Assembly (NCBI GenBank): GCA_029239605.1
Contig: JARBUO010000010.1
Coordinates: forward strand, 1-41,268
DNA length: 41,268 bases
Reading direction: 5' to 3'
From: Bacillota bacterium
GTDB lineage: Bacteria > Bacillota > Clostridia > Peptostreptococcales > Anaerovoracaceae
The first letter of the stretch is position 1; every line of letters begins with the position of its first letter. This document shows positions 15,758 to 24,828 of the stretch, piece after piece. The notes beneath the pieces were generated by a model, which was not told where the DNA came from, ran no database searches, and worked only from the letters and a program-made list of their open reading frames with translations. A program made the translations under genes and the position numbers.

Positions 15758-18274
15758 ATGACAAGAGATAAAACCTTTATTTCGAATTTTGCAGGTCATT
15801 CGAGAAAGTCGAGGATTTTATTTACAGCCTCGTTTATTTTTGTGCTGCTGTTCTGCATGATCAGTGTCAGCCTTATATGGCATCTATCCCTGGAAAGCAA
15901 GGAGAAAGAAGTCATTCGCATGGCCGGAGTCGCGAAGGCTGGTTTTAGCGGGACAGATCTGGAAATGCTGGATCACAATGAGAGCGATCTATCAAAGCGA
16001 GAATACAAAGAGGTAAAAGAAGGTCTGAAGCAAATCGTTGCAGCCTATGACGATGTTCGGTTCGCATATATTTTTGTAATGAAGGATGACAAGCTCTATT
16101 TTGCTGCAGACTCAGAGCCGGAGCATTCAGCGGATTATACTCCTCCGGGTATGGAATATAAAGAAGCATCATCGGAAGATAAGAAGCCGTTCTATGACGG
16201 AAACACTACTGTATTCAGAAGCACAGACCGTTGGGGTTCCTGGGTCAGTGTATTAACCCCGTTGAGGGATGCCGTGTCCGGAGAGCTGATTGGGGTCCTT
16301 GGAATGGATTACACCGAAACAGCGTGGTACCGCCATGCAGTGGTGGATACAATTCAGGCAGCATTGATCGCCATCAGCCTTATTCTGGTATACTTGTCGT
16401 TGGTTTATATTATCCGGTCCAATATTTTAATTCGAAAAGAAAAGGCAAAGCTGTCCGAAACGAATGAAAAGCTGAAAAATGAAGAGGAGCTGTTTCGAAC
16501 CATCTTTGAACAATCTCCCATCGGAATCTCCATTAATGTAAATGGTACAGCAACCTATAATTCCATGTTCGGGAAAATCGTCGGCAGAAATGCAGAAGAC
16601 CTGAAAGAAATCATCTGGGAAGATATTACCCATCCTGAGGATATCCCTCAGGAGCGAATTTTCTGTGAACAATTCCGGAGGGGTGAGATGGGAACCGCCT
16701 CCATGTGCAAGCGGTATCTGAAACCTGATGGTTCCATTGTCTGGGCAAATCTTCTGGCGGCACCGCTGCACATGAGCGGCGGGGGAAGAAAGGACTATCT
16801 TTGTATACTGGAAGACATTACTGAGCGAATCAAGGCGGAAAATGATCTGCGAGAAAATGAGAGGAGTTTTTCCGTTCTCTTTTCCAATTTGCCTGGCATG
16901 GCCTACCGCTGCAAATATGACGCTCACTGGACAATGCTCTTCGTGTCGGAGGGCTGCCTGGACCTGACAGGATATTCCGCCTCCAGCCTTGTCAATAACC
17001 TGGACATATCATACAGCGATATCGTTAGCCCGAAATATCGGGAATTCCTATGGGATCGATGGATTCAAGTCATTGCAGAACGAGGAAAGTTTGCAGAAGA
17101 ATATGAAATCACAACGGCTTCCGGTGAAGCACGATGGGTCTTGGAGCAGGGGCAGGCAATCTTTGGTGATGATGGCAGTGTTACGGCGCTGGAGGGACTG
17201 ATTATAGATATTACTGATCGCAAGCGGAAAGAGGATGAGATTCAATACCTGAATAACCATGATTTCCTGACCGGGATCTATAATCGACGTTTTCTTGAAC
17301 TTATGAAAGTCAGGATGAATCGGGAAGACTTTCTTCCGCTGTCGGTGATCATTGGAGATATCAACGGGGTCAAGCTTGTAAACGATGCACTGGGACATGC
17401 AGAAGGGGACAAGCTTATTACGGAAACGGCTAAAATCATACAGATGTGTACCCGAGAGAACGATATTGCAGCACGAACCGGAGGGGATGAATTCACGATA
17501 TTACTGCCCTTTACAGATAAAGAGACCGCCAGTGACAGGATGAATCTGATCAAAGAAGAGTGTGAGCGATATAACCGAGCGCTTTTCAATGAAGCATATT
17601 CTTTGAACATCTCCCTTGGATTTGCCACCAAAGAAAAATCTGAGGAGAACCTCGACAACACCATGAAGCTGGCGGAAGATTTCATGTATAAGCGAAAACT
17701 ACTGGAGCATAAGAGCTCCCATAGCGTAATTCTTTCCTCAATTAAAGCAACCATGCATGAAAAGAGTCATGAAACCCAGCAACACGCAGAACGGCTCACG
17801 TATCTTGCCAAGGAAATCGGAAGAAAGCTGAAACTTACCCAGCTTCAGATGGATGAGCTGGAACTCGTTGCAATGCTTCATGATATCGGCAAGGTTGGTG
17901 TTGACGACCGAATTCTGAACAAGCCCGGCAAGCTTACCGATGAGGAATGGGTGGAAATGAAAAAGCATTCGGAGATTGGGTATCGAATCGCCATGTCATC
18001 ACCGGATCTGGTAGCAGTAGCAGACTTTATCCTGTATCTTCATGAACGATGGGACGGAAGAGGATACCCGCAGGGCATCGCAGGAGAAGCGATTCCGCTG
18101 CTTTCACGAATCGTATCTGTTGTGGATGCTTTTGACGCAATGACGGAGAATCGGCCATACCGAAAAGCGATGTCCGAAGAAGAGGCGTCTGCCGAAATCC
18201 GGCGGAATGCGGGCATTCAATTCGACCCGAAGATCGTAAAAGTGTTTCTTGATAAGGTACTAAAGCCAGTTTAG
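15758..18274 (+). CDS. Membrane sensor with PAS-PAS-GGDEF-HD-GYP domains
   Basis: This protein carries both a c-di-GMP synthase-type and a c-di-GMP phosphodiesterase-type domain. Order in 838 residues: TM1 (about 20-42), extracytoplasmic Cache-like sensor (43-195), TM2 (about 198-222), PAS1 (245-365), PAS2 (365-490), GGDEF (500-660) and HD-GYP (665-838). GGDEF is intact at 575-579, with an I-site RxxD at 566-569. The HD pair is His708-Asp709. The HHExxDGxGYP motif reads LHERWDGRGYP, so its first histidine is Leu761, a position that binds metal in structurally studied HD-GYP proteins. ATG 15758 is chosen because GGAAGGA precedes it by 5 bases; the longer frame from 15617 has no ribosome site and adds a non-sensor leader. 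Confidence 0.9.
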   Translation: MTRDKTFISNFAGHSRKSRILFTASFIFVLLFCMISVSLIWHLSLESKEKEVIRMAGVAKAGFSGTDLEMLDHNESDLSKREYKEVKEGLKQIVAAYDDVRFAYIFVMKDDKLYFAADSEPEHSADYTPPGMEYKEASSEDKKPFYDGNTTVFRSTDRWGSWVSVLTPLRDAVSGELIGVLGMDYTETAWYRHAVVDTIQAALIAISLILVYLSLVYIIRSNILIRKEKAKLSETNEKLKNEEELFRTIFEQSPIGISINVNGTATYNSMFGKIVGRNAEDLKEIIWEDITHPEDIPQERIFCEQFRRGEMGTASMCKRYLKPDGSIVWANLLAAPLHMSGGGRKDYLCILEDITERIKAENDLRENERSFSVLFSNLPGMAYRCKYDAHWTMLFVSEGCLDLTGYSASSLVNNLDISYSDIVSPKYREFLWDRWIQVIAERGKFAEEYEITTASGEARWVLEQGQAIFGDDGSVTALEGLIIDITDRKRKEDEIQYLNNHDFLTGIYNRRFLELMKVRMNREDFLPLSVIIGDINGVKLVNDALGHAEGDKLITETAKIIQMCTRENDIAARTGGDEFTILLPFTDKETASDRMNLIKEECERYNRALFNEAYSLNISLGFATKEKSEENLDNTMKLAEDFMYKRKLLEHKSSHSVILSSIKATMHEKSHETQQHAERLTYLAKEIGRKLKLTQLQMDELELVAMLHDIGKVGVDDRILNKPGKLTDEEWVEMKKHSEIGYRIAMSSPDLVAVADFILYLHERWDGRGYPQGIAGEAIPLLSRIVSVVDAFDAMTENRPYRKAMSEEEASAEIRRNAGIQFDPKIVKVFLDKVLKPV

Positions 18275-18514
18275 TATCGTTTCCTCCTTCCTATCACAGA
18301 AACCCCGCGCGGAGTATATGGGGATTTTGGACCGGGTTGCAATGCTGTTCGAGAAAATTTTAACCCGCATAAAAAACCTGTTTTAGCGCACTGTAAAATA
18401 TGGGTAAAATAGAAGAGGAACAGTTGTATTCCCCAAGATGAATGATTATAATAATTCTTACCCGGAAGCCCCTTTGGACTCCGGCAAAAATTGTTCCTTA
18501 CAGGAGGAGAAAAA

Positions 18515-19126
18515 ATGCAGATCGTAATTGCGGGATGCGGTAAAGTGGGTGCTCAGTTTGCCAGGATTATGTCTGAGGAAGGGCACGAAATTGCAGTGGT
18601 GGACAGCAGCAGTGAGAACCTCAGTCTTTTGGGGCCAAGCTTTCACGGAGTAACCGTACTGGGCGTTCCCATCGATGAGGACGTGCTCAAACAGGCAGGA
18701 ATTGAAAGTGCAGATGGGTTTGCTGCCGTAACGCCGGATGACAACATCAACATGATGGCGTGCCAGATTGCAAAAGAGGTCTTTTGTGTACCGCGGATCT
18801 TCGCCAGAATTCAGGACCCGGTAAAGGAGCAGGTTTTTTACCAGTTCGGAGTGCACACGGTATGCCCTACAAATATGGCGGTGGAGGAATTCAGGGCATT
18901 GATGCTTGGTGAGTCCAGCACCAGAACCTGTTATCTCGATAATACCGGAATTGAATTCGACTACGAAAGGATCGGAGATCGGGATGCGGGAAAGCTGCTG
19001 AAAGAAATCACCCCAGCCAGGGATACGATGCTTTTGGGCGTGCTGCGAAACGGACAGCTGAACTTTTACAACCCATCTTTGAAATTGGAATTTAACGATG
19101 AACTTGTCATTGTTTCTAAAATATAG
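18515..19126 (+). CDS. TrkA/KtrA-type potassium uptake regulatory protein (first)
   Basis: This cytoplasmic RCK-domain protein gates a potassium channel in response to nucleotides. The 203 residues have an N-terminal Rossmann RCK_N domain starting with IVIAGCGKVGAQFARIM (GxGxxG) and a C-terminal RCK_C-like part (about 130-203). ATG 18515 follows AGGAGGAG by 5 bases; the open frame from 18491 only adds 8 residues that overlap the ribosome site. A second TrkA gene follows after 56 bp, and the channel gene is convergent just downstream. I searched the leader for the c-di-AMP (ydaO) riboswitch often found at Ktr genes and did not recognise it. Confidence 0.88.
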   Translation: MQIVIAGCGKVGAQFARIMSEEGHEIAVVDSSSENLSLLGPSFHGVTVLGVPIDEDVLKQAGIESADGFAAVTPDDNINMMACQIAKEVFCVPRIFARIQDPVKEQVFYQFGVHTVCPTNMAVEEFRALMLGESSTRTCYLDNTGIEFDYERIGDRDAGKLLKEITPARDTMLLGVLRNGQLNFYNPSLKLEFNDELVIVSKI

Positions 19127-19182
19127 ATCCGTGGCAGAAGCCCCGGAAGAGGAAACTCTGGAGGATTAAGGAGCGCGAAAAG

Positions 19183-19851
19183 ATGAATATCGTTGTTATC
19201 GGCGGCGGAAAGGTTGGATACTATCTGGCCAAAACGCTGCTGTCATACCGACACAAAGTAAGTGTCATAGAAATGAAGCGGGAAATTTGCCAAAAGGTTG
19301 CAGATGAACTAAACATTCCCGTATACCACGGAGATGCTACGAAAATCGATATCTTAAAAAATGCTGACGCCGGAAAGGCGGACGTGGTGATAGCCGTTAC
19401 CGGCCAGGATGAAGAAAACCTGATTGCGTGTCAGCTTGCAAAAAATAATTTCAGAGTATCGAAAACCATTGCGAGAGTCAACAATCCCAAAAACACAGAT
19501 GTGTTTTTGAAGCTGGGCGTAGACATTCCTGTCAGCAGCACGACGGTAATTACAGACCTCATCGAGCAGGAGGTTGACTATGCCGGAATGAAAACGCTGA
19601 CCAGTATCAAAAATAACAAGATTGTTATCAGTGAAATAGAAATCACCAAAAACTCCCCTGTCTACAACAGAAGGGTAAAAGATATCAAAATACCCGGAGA
19701 CTGTCAGCTTGTCTCCGTCATCAAGAACAACGAAGTGTTAAAGCCCGGAGAGCATTTGGTCCTCCTTGAGGGCGACTCGGTAATCGTTGTGTCTGATTCG
19801 GAAAGCAAACGTCATTTAAGAGATATTTTTGTGGGAGAACCTGCGGACTGA
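19183..19851 (+). CDS. TrkA/KtrA-type potassium uptake regulatory protein (second)
   Basis: This is a second RCK gating protein of 222 residues, with a Rossmann motif IVVIGGGKVGYYLAKTL at the N-terminus and a TrkA_C-type domain about 135-220 (RRVKDIKIPGDCQLVSVIKN). ATG 19183 has AAGGAG at 19168-19173. It is only distantly similar to the first copy, so they are probably two different subunits or gate different channels, not recent duplicates. It is likely co-transcribed with the first; the gene ends 60 bp before the convergent channel gene. Confidence 0.9.
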   Translation: MNIVVIGGGKVGYYLAKTLLSYRHKVSVIEMKREICQKVADELNIPVYHGDATKIDILKNADAGKADVVIAVTGQDEENLIACQLAKNNFRVSKTIARVNNPKNTDVFLKLGVDIPVSSTTVITDLIEQEVDYAGMKTLTSIKNNKIVISEIEITKNSPVYNRRVKDIKIPGDCQLVSVIKNNEVLKPGEHLVLLEGDSVIVVSDSESKRHLRDIFVGEPAD

Positions 19852-19911
19852 TGCAAGAGCGAAGCGTGCGGCTTTAGTCGACCATGTTTTTTTTTCAAGG
19901 ATATGGCGGCG

Positions 19912-21261
19912 TTAGCCGACCATGATCTTCCCTTCCGGATAGACGGCGTTTTGCAGCTTTCTGTTCTCTCGCAGCGCAATGGCAACTGCAAAACTTAGAG
20001 GACCCACTCTGCCAAGAAACATGGTGATGATCAGCATCACCTTGCTGATGCTTCCCAGCTGAGGCGTGATGCCGGTAGACAGCCCCACCGTACCAAATGC
20101 CGAAGTGACCTCATAAAGCACGTTGATAAACGGAAACGGCTCCAGGGTTGCAATAACCGAAGTCATAATAAAGATCAGTACCATACTGAGCCCTGCAATG
20201 GACAGGGCTTTATTTACGACCACCTGAGATACACGCCTTTTCAGCACGACCGTTTCATCATTTCCCATAACATTGGAGAGGATCGCCATCAAAAGAATCC
20301 CGAAGGTAGTTACCTTGATACCGCCGCCCGTCGATCCGGGTGCTGCGCCGATGAACATCAGCAGGATGGTAACGATTTTAGACAGCTCGCTCATTTCATT
20401 CAGGGGAAGAGAGTTGTATCCTGCGGTTCTGCAGGTGACTGAATGAAACACTGCAGCGTTGATCCGTTCAAACAAATTCAGGGGCCCCATGGTCTGTGGA
20501 TTGTTATACTCTGAAACAAAGAAAAATAATGCACCGATGACCAAAAGACCTGTGGAAATGATCAGCACCAATTTGGTGTGCAGATAAAGAGTCCTTGTCT
20601 TCCGGTAATCCGCCAGATCTTTCCACACAATAAAACCAAGACCGCCCGTTACGATGAGCAGTGAAATGGTATAAAGCACAACCGGGTCATTATTAAACTG
20701 TGTGAGGCTCCTGTAATCGCCGATGAGGTCAAAGCCCGCATTGCAGAAAGCCGAGACAGAGTGGAAGATTGAAAGGTAAATCCCCCGCATGCCAAACCGC
20801 GGAATAAAGCTGAAGGAAAGCAGAACGGCACCTGCAAGCTCGAGCCCCACAGTTATTTTAATAACACTCCGAATCAGCCGTGTAACATCAGCAAAGCTAT
20901 AGCCGCTGGTAGATTCCTGTGCAAGAATTTTTCCGCTCATACTGATCTTTCTTCCCAGCAATACCGAGAAGAAGGTTGCCAGGGTTACAATCCCAAGGCC
21001 GCCTATCTGAATCAGCAGCAGTATGACAATCTGACCCAATAGGGTCCACTGGGTCAAGGTATCGGCCACAACCAAGCCGGTGACACAGGTTGCAGAGGTT
21101 GCGGTAAAAAAGGCATTCAGGAAGCCAATGCTTCTCCCGTCATTTGACGCAGCAGGCAAGCTCAGCAGAATTGCGCCTGTAAATATAATCAATGCGAAGC
21201 TGGATACGATAATTCTCGTTGGAGAAATCGAAGCCAGTAATTTTTTTTTCCTGGTTTGCAT
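19912..21261 (-). CDS. TrkH/KtrB-family potassium channel subunit
   Basis: This is the membrane subunit of a K+ (Na+-coupled) uptake system. The 449 residues have about 8 to 10 membrane segments with four pore-loop repeats, each keeping its selectivity-filter glycine: SATCVTGLVVADT, FCNAGFDLIGD, CRTAGYNSLP and FGTVGLSTGIT. The length and the first filter sequence fit KtrB better than E. coli TrkH. It pairs naturally with the two RCK proteins encoded convergently. The ATG at 21261 has only a distant AAAGGA (about 14 bases), so translation may be weak or the start slightly different. An 11-bp palindrome, TTCGT-T-ACGAA (21311-21321), lies in the upstream region and may be an operator. Confidence 0.92.
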   Translation of the reverse strand: MQTRKKKLLASISPTRIIVSSFALIIFTGAILLSLPAASNDGRSIGFLNAFFTATSATCVTGLVVADTLTQWTLLGQIVILLLIQIGGLGIVTLATFFSVLLGRKISMSGKILAQESTSGYSFADVTRLIRSVIKITVGLELAGAVLLSFSFIPRFGMRGIYLSIFHSVSAFCNAGFDLIGDYRSLTQFNNDPVVLYTISLLIVTGGLGFIVWKDLADYRKTRTLYLHTKLVLIISTGLLVIGALFFFVSEYNNPQTMGPLNLFERINAAVFHSVTCRTAGYNSLPLNEMSELSKIVTILLMFIGAAPGSTGGGIKVTTFGILLMAILSNVMGNDETVVLKRRVSQVVVNKALSIAGLSMVLIFIMTSVIATLEPFPFINVLYEVTSAFGTVGLSTGITPQLGSISKVMLIITMFLGRVGPLSFAVAIALRENRKLQNAVYPEGKIMVG

Positions 21262-21335
21262 AAAAATCTTTTCATTCCTTTACTTTTGTGATGAGTACTG
21301 TAATCATATGTTCGTTACGAATCCTGTTTTCTCAT

Positions 21336-22058
21336 TCAGCTCTCTAATAAATAACGCAGCATCTTTTCGGGATTTTCCAAAAAACTGCGGGTGAGCTGGT
21401 AGTGTTCTGTTTGCCGATAATCCACACAGGAGATACCGGTTTGTGTCAGCTCCAGTACCTCTGCTCCGGGATATGCCATCAGAATCGGAGAGTGGGTCGC
21501 GATAATAAATTGGGAACGCTGTTTTACAAGCTCGTGGATTTGAGCGAGAAGTACCATCAATCGGCTTGGTGACAAAGCGGCTTCCGGCTCGTCCAGCAGA
21601 TAGATCCCATTTCCCCTGAAACGATTCTGTACCAGAGATAGAAAGCTCTCCCCATGAGACTGCTCATGAAGAGATCGGTCTCCATAAGAAGCTGCAGCGC
21701 CAACCTCATCAATATAGCTGGCTGCGTTATAGAAGGTTTCTGCTCTGAGAAAGTAGCCGTCTTTGGGGTACGCTCTTCGGGCGATGGTCATATGGCGGTG
21801 CAGTTCCGAGTGAGTGACTTTGGTTGCGAAGTTGAAATTGCGTGATCCGCCCTCGGCATTAAATCCATAAGCAATGGCAATGGCCTCCAGCAGCGTGGAT
21901 TTTCCCGTTCCGTTTTCACCGACCAAAAATGTGACCTGTTTGGAAAAGTTCAGCGCATCCATTGCCGACAGATGACGAACCACCGGCAATTTGCTGAGAT
22001 AGGAATCCTTTTTAACGGGTGAGTTCAGCCGGATACTGCTGATAAAAATCTGTTCCAT
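21336..22058 (-). CDS. AAA-family ATPase of the ABC-type fold (COG3910-like)
   Basis: This is a 240-residue soluble ATPase. Walker A is VGENGTGKSTLLEA near residues 46-59. A SHGESFL segment sits at the signature position, followed by Walker B IYLLDEPEAALSPSRL and a switch histidine in IIATHSPILMAYP. The pattern matches stand-alone predicted ATPases related to the RecF/SMC/ABC group, not transporters; there is no membrane partner. The function is unknown. It starts at 22058 and is divergent from the HD-domain gene, and it ends 75 bp upstream of the KtrB gene in the same direction. Confidence 0.82.
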   Translation of the reverse strand: MEQIFISSIRLNSPVKKDSYLSKLPVVRHLSAMDALNFSKQVTFLVGENGTGKSTLLEAIAIAYGFNAEGGSRNFNFATKVTHSELHRHMTIARRAYPKDGYFLRAETFYNAASYIDEVGAAASYGDRSLHEQSHGESFLSLVQNRFRGNGIYLLDEPEAALSPSRLMVLLAQIHELVKQRSQFIIATHSPILMAYPGAEVLELTQTGISCVDYRQTEHYQLTRSFLENPEKMLRYLLES

Positions 22059-22189
22059 TCATAGCCCCTTTCCTGAATATGCTATTAGTATAACAAATCT
22101 TGTCCTGCAAAGGGATTGTATTAAAAAAATTTTTGAAATAAAATGGAATGTAGAAACACAAGACAAAACAAGGACAACATATTTGCTCT

Positions 22190-22229
22190 GTTTGACGAAA
22201 TCTGCTTTGCCCGGTTTGACAAAATCCGC
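22190..22229 (+). repeat. Imperfect direct repeat upstream of the HD hydrolase gene
   Basis: GTTTGACGAAATCTGC (22190-22205) and GTTTGACAAAATCCGC (22214-22229) match at 14 of 16 positions with a 24-bp period. They end 30 bases before the start codon. Each contains a TTGACR hexamer, but no matching -10 is seen at the right distance, so they may be binding sites for a regulator. Confidence 0.5.
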
Positions 22230-22258
22230 AAAGAAGCTTCAGGAAAGGTGGATTGGTT

Positions 22259-22798
22259 ATGAATCAGGACTGCATTATAACATACTCCAAGGTGAAATTT
22301 TCACCGCTGTGTGCGAGAAAAGAGGATATTGAAATTGCCGACATCGCCCACGCACTGTCTCTGATGTGCCGCGCCAATGGACATATCAAGCATTTTTACA
22401 GTGTAGCCCAGCATTCTCTAAATTGCCTTCAGGAGGCAAAGGCGAGGAAACTTTCTGAAAAGGTACAGCTGGCCTGCCTGCTCCACGATGCAAGTGAAGC
22501 TTATCTTTCTGATATCACTCGTCCTGTGAAGAGGAGCCTGCCCCAGTACCGGGAATATGAAGCAGTTTTGCAATCGCTTATCTACAGCAGGTTTGGTCTG
22601 GCAGATCTGACTGAGAACGACCATGAAGCAATCTGCTCCATTGATGATGGGGTGCTCTTTGAGGAACTGTTGTACTTAATGGACGAGGAGATCTTTGACC
22701 AACGGCCGGAATTGGTAAGCCTGCCTGATTTGGCGCTGCGGGAATTTTCTGCTGTTGAGCAGGCCTTTCTGCAGGAATTTAAAACACTGACAACTTAA
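22259..22798 (+). CDS. HD-domain phosphohydrolase (YfbR-like)
   Basis: This is a 179-residue soluble HD-superfamily protein, probably a metal-dependent phosphohydrolase acting on nucleotides or related substrates. Metal-ligand motifs are visible: IKHFYSVAQHSLNC (first His), CLLHDASEAYLSDI (the HD pair) and a later Asp in CSIDDGVL. ATG 22259 is chosen with AGGAAAGGTG 10 bases upstream; a TTG 6 bases earlier is the alternative. The stop codon shares a TTAA palindrome with the stop of the convergent acetolactate synthase gene (22795-22798). The substrate is not predictable from the sequence. Confidence 0.82.
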   Translation: MNQDCIITYSKVKFSPLCARKEDIEIADIAHALSLMCRANGHIKHFYSVAQHSLNCLQEAKARKLSEKVQLACLLHDASEAYLSDITRPVKRSLPQYREYEAVLQSLIYSRFGLADLTENDHEAICSIDDGVLFEELLYLMDEEIFDQRPELVSLPDLALREFSAVEQAFLQEFKTLTT

Positions 22799-24474
22799 AT
22801 ATCAGGGTTGTCATAAATTTCCTTAAGGTGCCTGGTGAGTTTAACATTTTCGCCGTAATCTACGGCACAGTCGATGATTGCAGGAACTTTCTGGAGGAAT
22901 GCGTTTTCCAAAACAGGAATGAGTTCGTCCGCCCTGCTCAACCGATATCCCCTGCAGTTCATAGCCTCTGCCAGCCTGACGAAGTCCGGGTTTGTGAAGG
23001 TGACATGGTGATTTTCCCCGTACTGATCCATTTGCTTCCACTTGATCAGACCATAGGCGGAATCGTGGAATATGAGAACCACAAAACTTAGCCCCAAACG
23101 AACCGCGGTTTCCAACTCTTGAGAGTTCATCATAAAACCGCCGTCTCCTGTGACGGTAAGAATTCTCTTTTCAGGGTAGATCAGTTTTGCAGCCACTGCC
23201 CCCGGTATGCCGATTCCCATGGATGCAAAGCCGTTGGAAATCATGCAGGTGTTTGGACGGTAACAGCTGTACAGACGTCCAATCCACATCTTATGAGCCC
23301 CAACATCTGATATGAGGATATCGTCTTCACTTAATATCTTTCTGACATCGCTGAGGATTCTCTGAGGCTTCATAGGGAAGGAACGGTCGGTCTCATATTG
23401 TTTCTGTTCTTCAGAAAACATCTCTTTGATCTTCAGTGCGTACTCCGGCTCAGCAGTTCTGGTGGTTCTTCTTAATATACTGTTCAGTGATTCGGACATA
23501 TCCCCTACAACTTCCACGGTGCATTGGTAGCACTTGTTGATATGAGCGGGCTGTCTGCCAATATGAATAATTTTTTTCTTACATAGACAATTCCATGAGG
23601 TCGGGCCGAACTCCACCAGATCATAGCCCACTGCAACAACAAGGTCAGCATGTTCCAGTATTTTATTGGCATAGTCCTTATGGGGAATACCGATTGTCAT
23701 CATTGCGTAAGGGCTTGAAGCTGAGATGACACCCTTTGCCATCATCGTATTGATTACAGGAAGTTTTAACCCCTGGGCGAATTGTGTCAGGGCTTCCGAT
23801 GCGCCTGCTCTCACAACGCCGCTGCCTGCGAGAACGACGGGGTTTTGTGCGCGGAAGATTTCCGCCGCAGCGATTTCAACGCTGAGCATATTTGCATATT
23901 CTTTAAAATTAGCTGCAGCCTTGGCCAAAGGAAGCTCCTCTGAGGAAACGGTCATCTTCGCAACGTTGACCGGCAGCTCGATATGGGCTGCGCCGGGCCG
24001 CTCGCTTTCCGCATATTTAAAAGCAATCCGTACAATTTCTCCAATGGTCTCCGGTTTTACGACCACCTTGGTTCTTTTCGTAATGGGTTCAAACATCTTG
24101 CTCAGATCCAGGAACTGATGGGAGGTAATGTGCATCTTATCAGTTCCCACCTGTCCTGTAATTGCCACCAGCGGTGCACCATCCCCCTGGGCATCGGCGA
24201 CTCCGGTGACCAGATTGGTTGCTCCCGGGCCCAGGGTTGAGAGACAGACGCCTGCTCTGCCCGTGAGCCGTCCGTACATATCCGCCATAAAGGCCGCGCC
24301 CTGTTCATGCCTGGTTGTCACGAAATTTATGGATGAGTTTGTCAGGGCCTGCATTAACCCGAGGGTTTCTTCCCCGGGTATGCCAAAGATATATTCCACT
24401 CCCTCTGCTTCAAGGCATTTCACCATCAGCTCTGCTGCATTGAGAAGCTTGCTTTCCTGATTGATGTCGTCCAC
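22795..24474 (-). CDS. Acetolactate synthase-like thiamine pyrophosphate enzyme (AlsS-type)
   Basis: This 559-residue TPP-dependent enzyme probably condenses two pyruvates to acetolactate. The N-terminal PYR domain has the catalytic Glu57 in VTTRHEQGAAF. The central domain spans about 190-330. The C-terminal PP domain has GDGGFMMNSQELETAVR, which binds TPP-Mg. The end (IIDCAVDYGENVKLTRHL) resembles catabolic AlsS. No small regulatory subunit, alsD or ilvCD gene is adjacent, so catabolic use or a different 2-oxoacid carboligase role is possible. The start is uncertain: GTG 24474 has AGAAGGG almost touching it. The gene ends in a 4-bp overlap with the convergent HD gene. Confidence 0.85.
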   Translation of the reverse strand: MDDINQESKLLNAAELMVKCLEAEGVEYIFGIPGEETLGLMQALTNSSINFVTTRHEQGAAFMADMYGRLTGRAGVCLSTLGPGATNLVTGVADAQGDGAPLVAITGQVGTDKMHITSHQFLDLSKMFEPITKRTKVVVKPETIGEIVRIAFKYAESERPGAAHIELPVNVAKMTVSSEELPLAKAAANFKEYANMLSVEIAAAEIFRAQNPVVLAGSGVVRAGASEALTQFAQGLKLPVINTMMAKGVISASSPYAMMTIGIPHKDYANKILEHADLVVAVGYDLVEFGPTSWNCLCKKKIIHIGRQPAHINKCYQCTVEVVGDMSESLNSILRRTTRTAEPEYALKIKEMFSEEQKQYETDRSFPMKPQRILSDVRKILSEDDILISDVGAHKMWIGRLYSCYRPNTCMISNGFASMGIGIPGAVAAKLIYPEKRILTVTGDGGFMMNSQELETAVRLGLSFVVLIFHDSAYGLIKWKQMDQYGENHHVTFTNPDFVRLAEAMNCRGYRLSRADELIPVLENAFLQKVPAIIDCAVDYGENVKLTRHLKEIYDNPDI

Positions 24475-24517
24475 TCCCTTCTTAAAATTTCGAAAAACAA
24501 GGAAAAAAGGTGCGCCA

Positions 24518-24778
24518 TTAGATCAGTTGATCGGCGTTCTTTTTCGGTTCCGGAGACTCGCGCAGATTCATGAGTTCTGCTTCGATCAATTCCTGAGAGC
24601 GATCGATGAGTTCATAAAGCATTTTGAACTGATTCTGTGCCATATCATATAAATATTGTTCTCTGGGTGAGAGGCCGGTTTCGGGAATGGTGGCATAAAA
24701 ATCGTCCAACTGCTGATTCACGCTTTCTTTGTATTTATGAAACCATGCTTTCTTCTGAAATAAATTATCTTTCCACAT
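24518..24778 (-). CDS. Small protein of unknown function
   Basis: The product has 86 residues, is soluble and predicted mostly helical, with aromatic-rich ends (MWKDNLFQKKAWFHKY) and an amphipathic middle (MAQNQFKMLYELIDRSQELI). I do not recognise a family. It is likely real: the ATG at 24778 has AAAGGAG 6 bases upstream (24785-24791), and its stop is 43 bp before the acetolactate synthase start in the same direction, so they may share a transcript. Confidence 0.7.
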   Translation of the reverse strand: MWKDNLFQKKAWFHKYKESVNQQLDDFYATIPETGLSPREQYLYDMAQNQFKMLYELIDRSQELIEAELMNLRESPEPKKNADQLI

Positions 24779-24828
24779 AATAAGCTCCTTTCACTCTGCA
24801 CAGGAAATAATAATAGTATGAACAGGTA

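Noticed and set aside
18275-18514. c-di-AMP (ydaO) riboswitch before the trkA genes
   Set aside because: Such switches are common before Ktr genes, so I looked, but none of the conserved ydaO segments is recognisable here. The gap holds only a weak TAAAAT -10 candidate.
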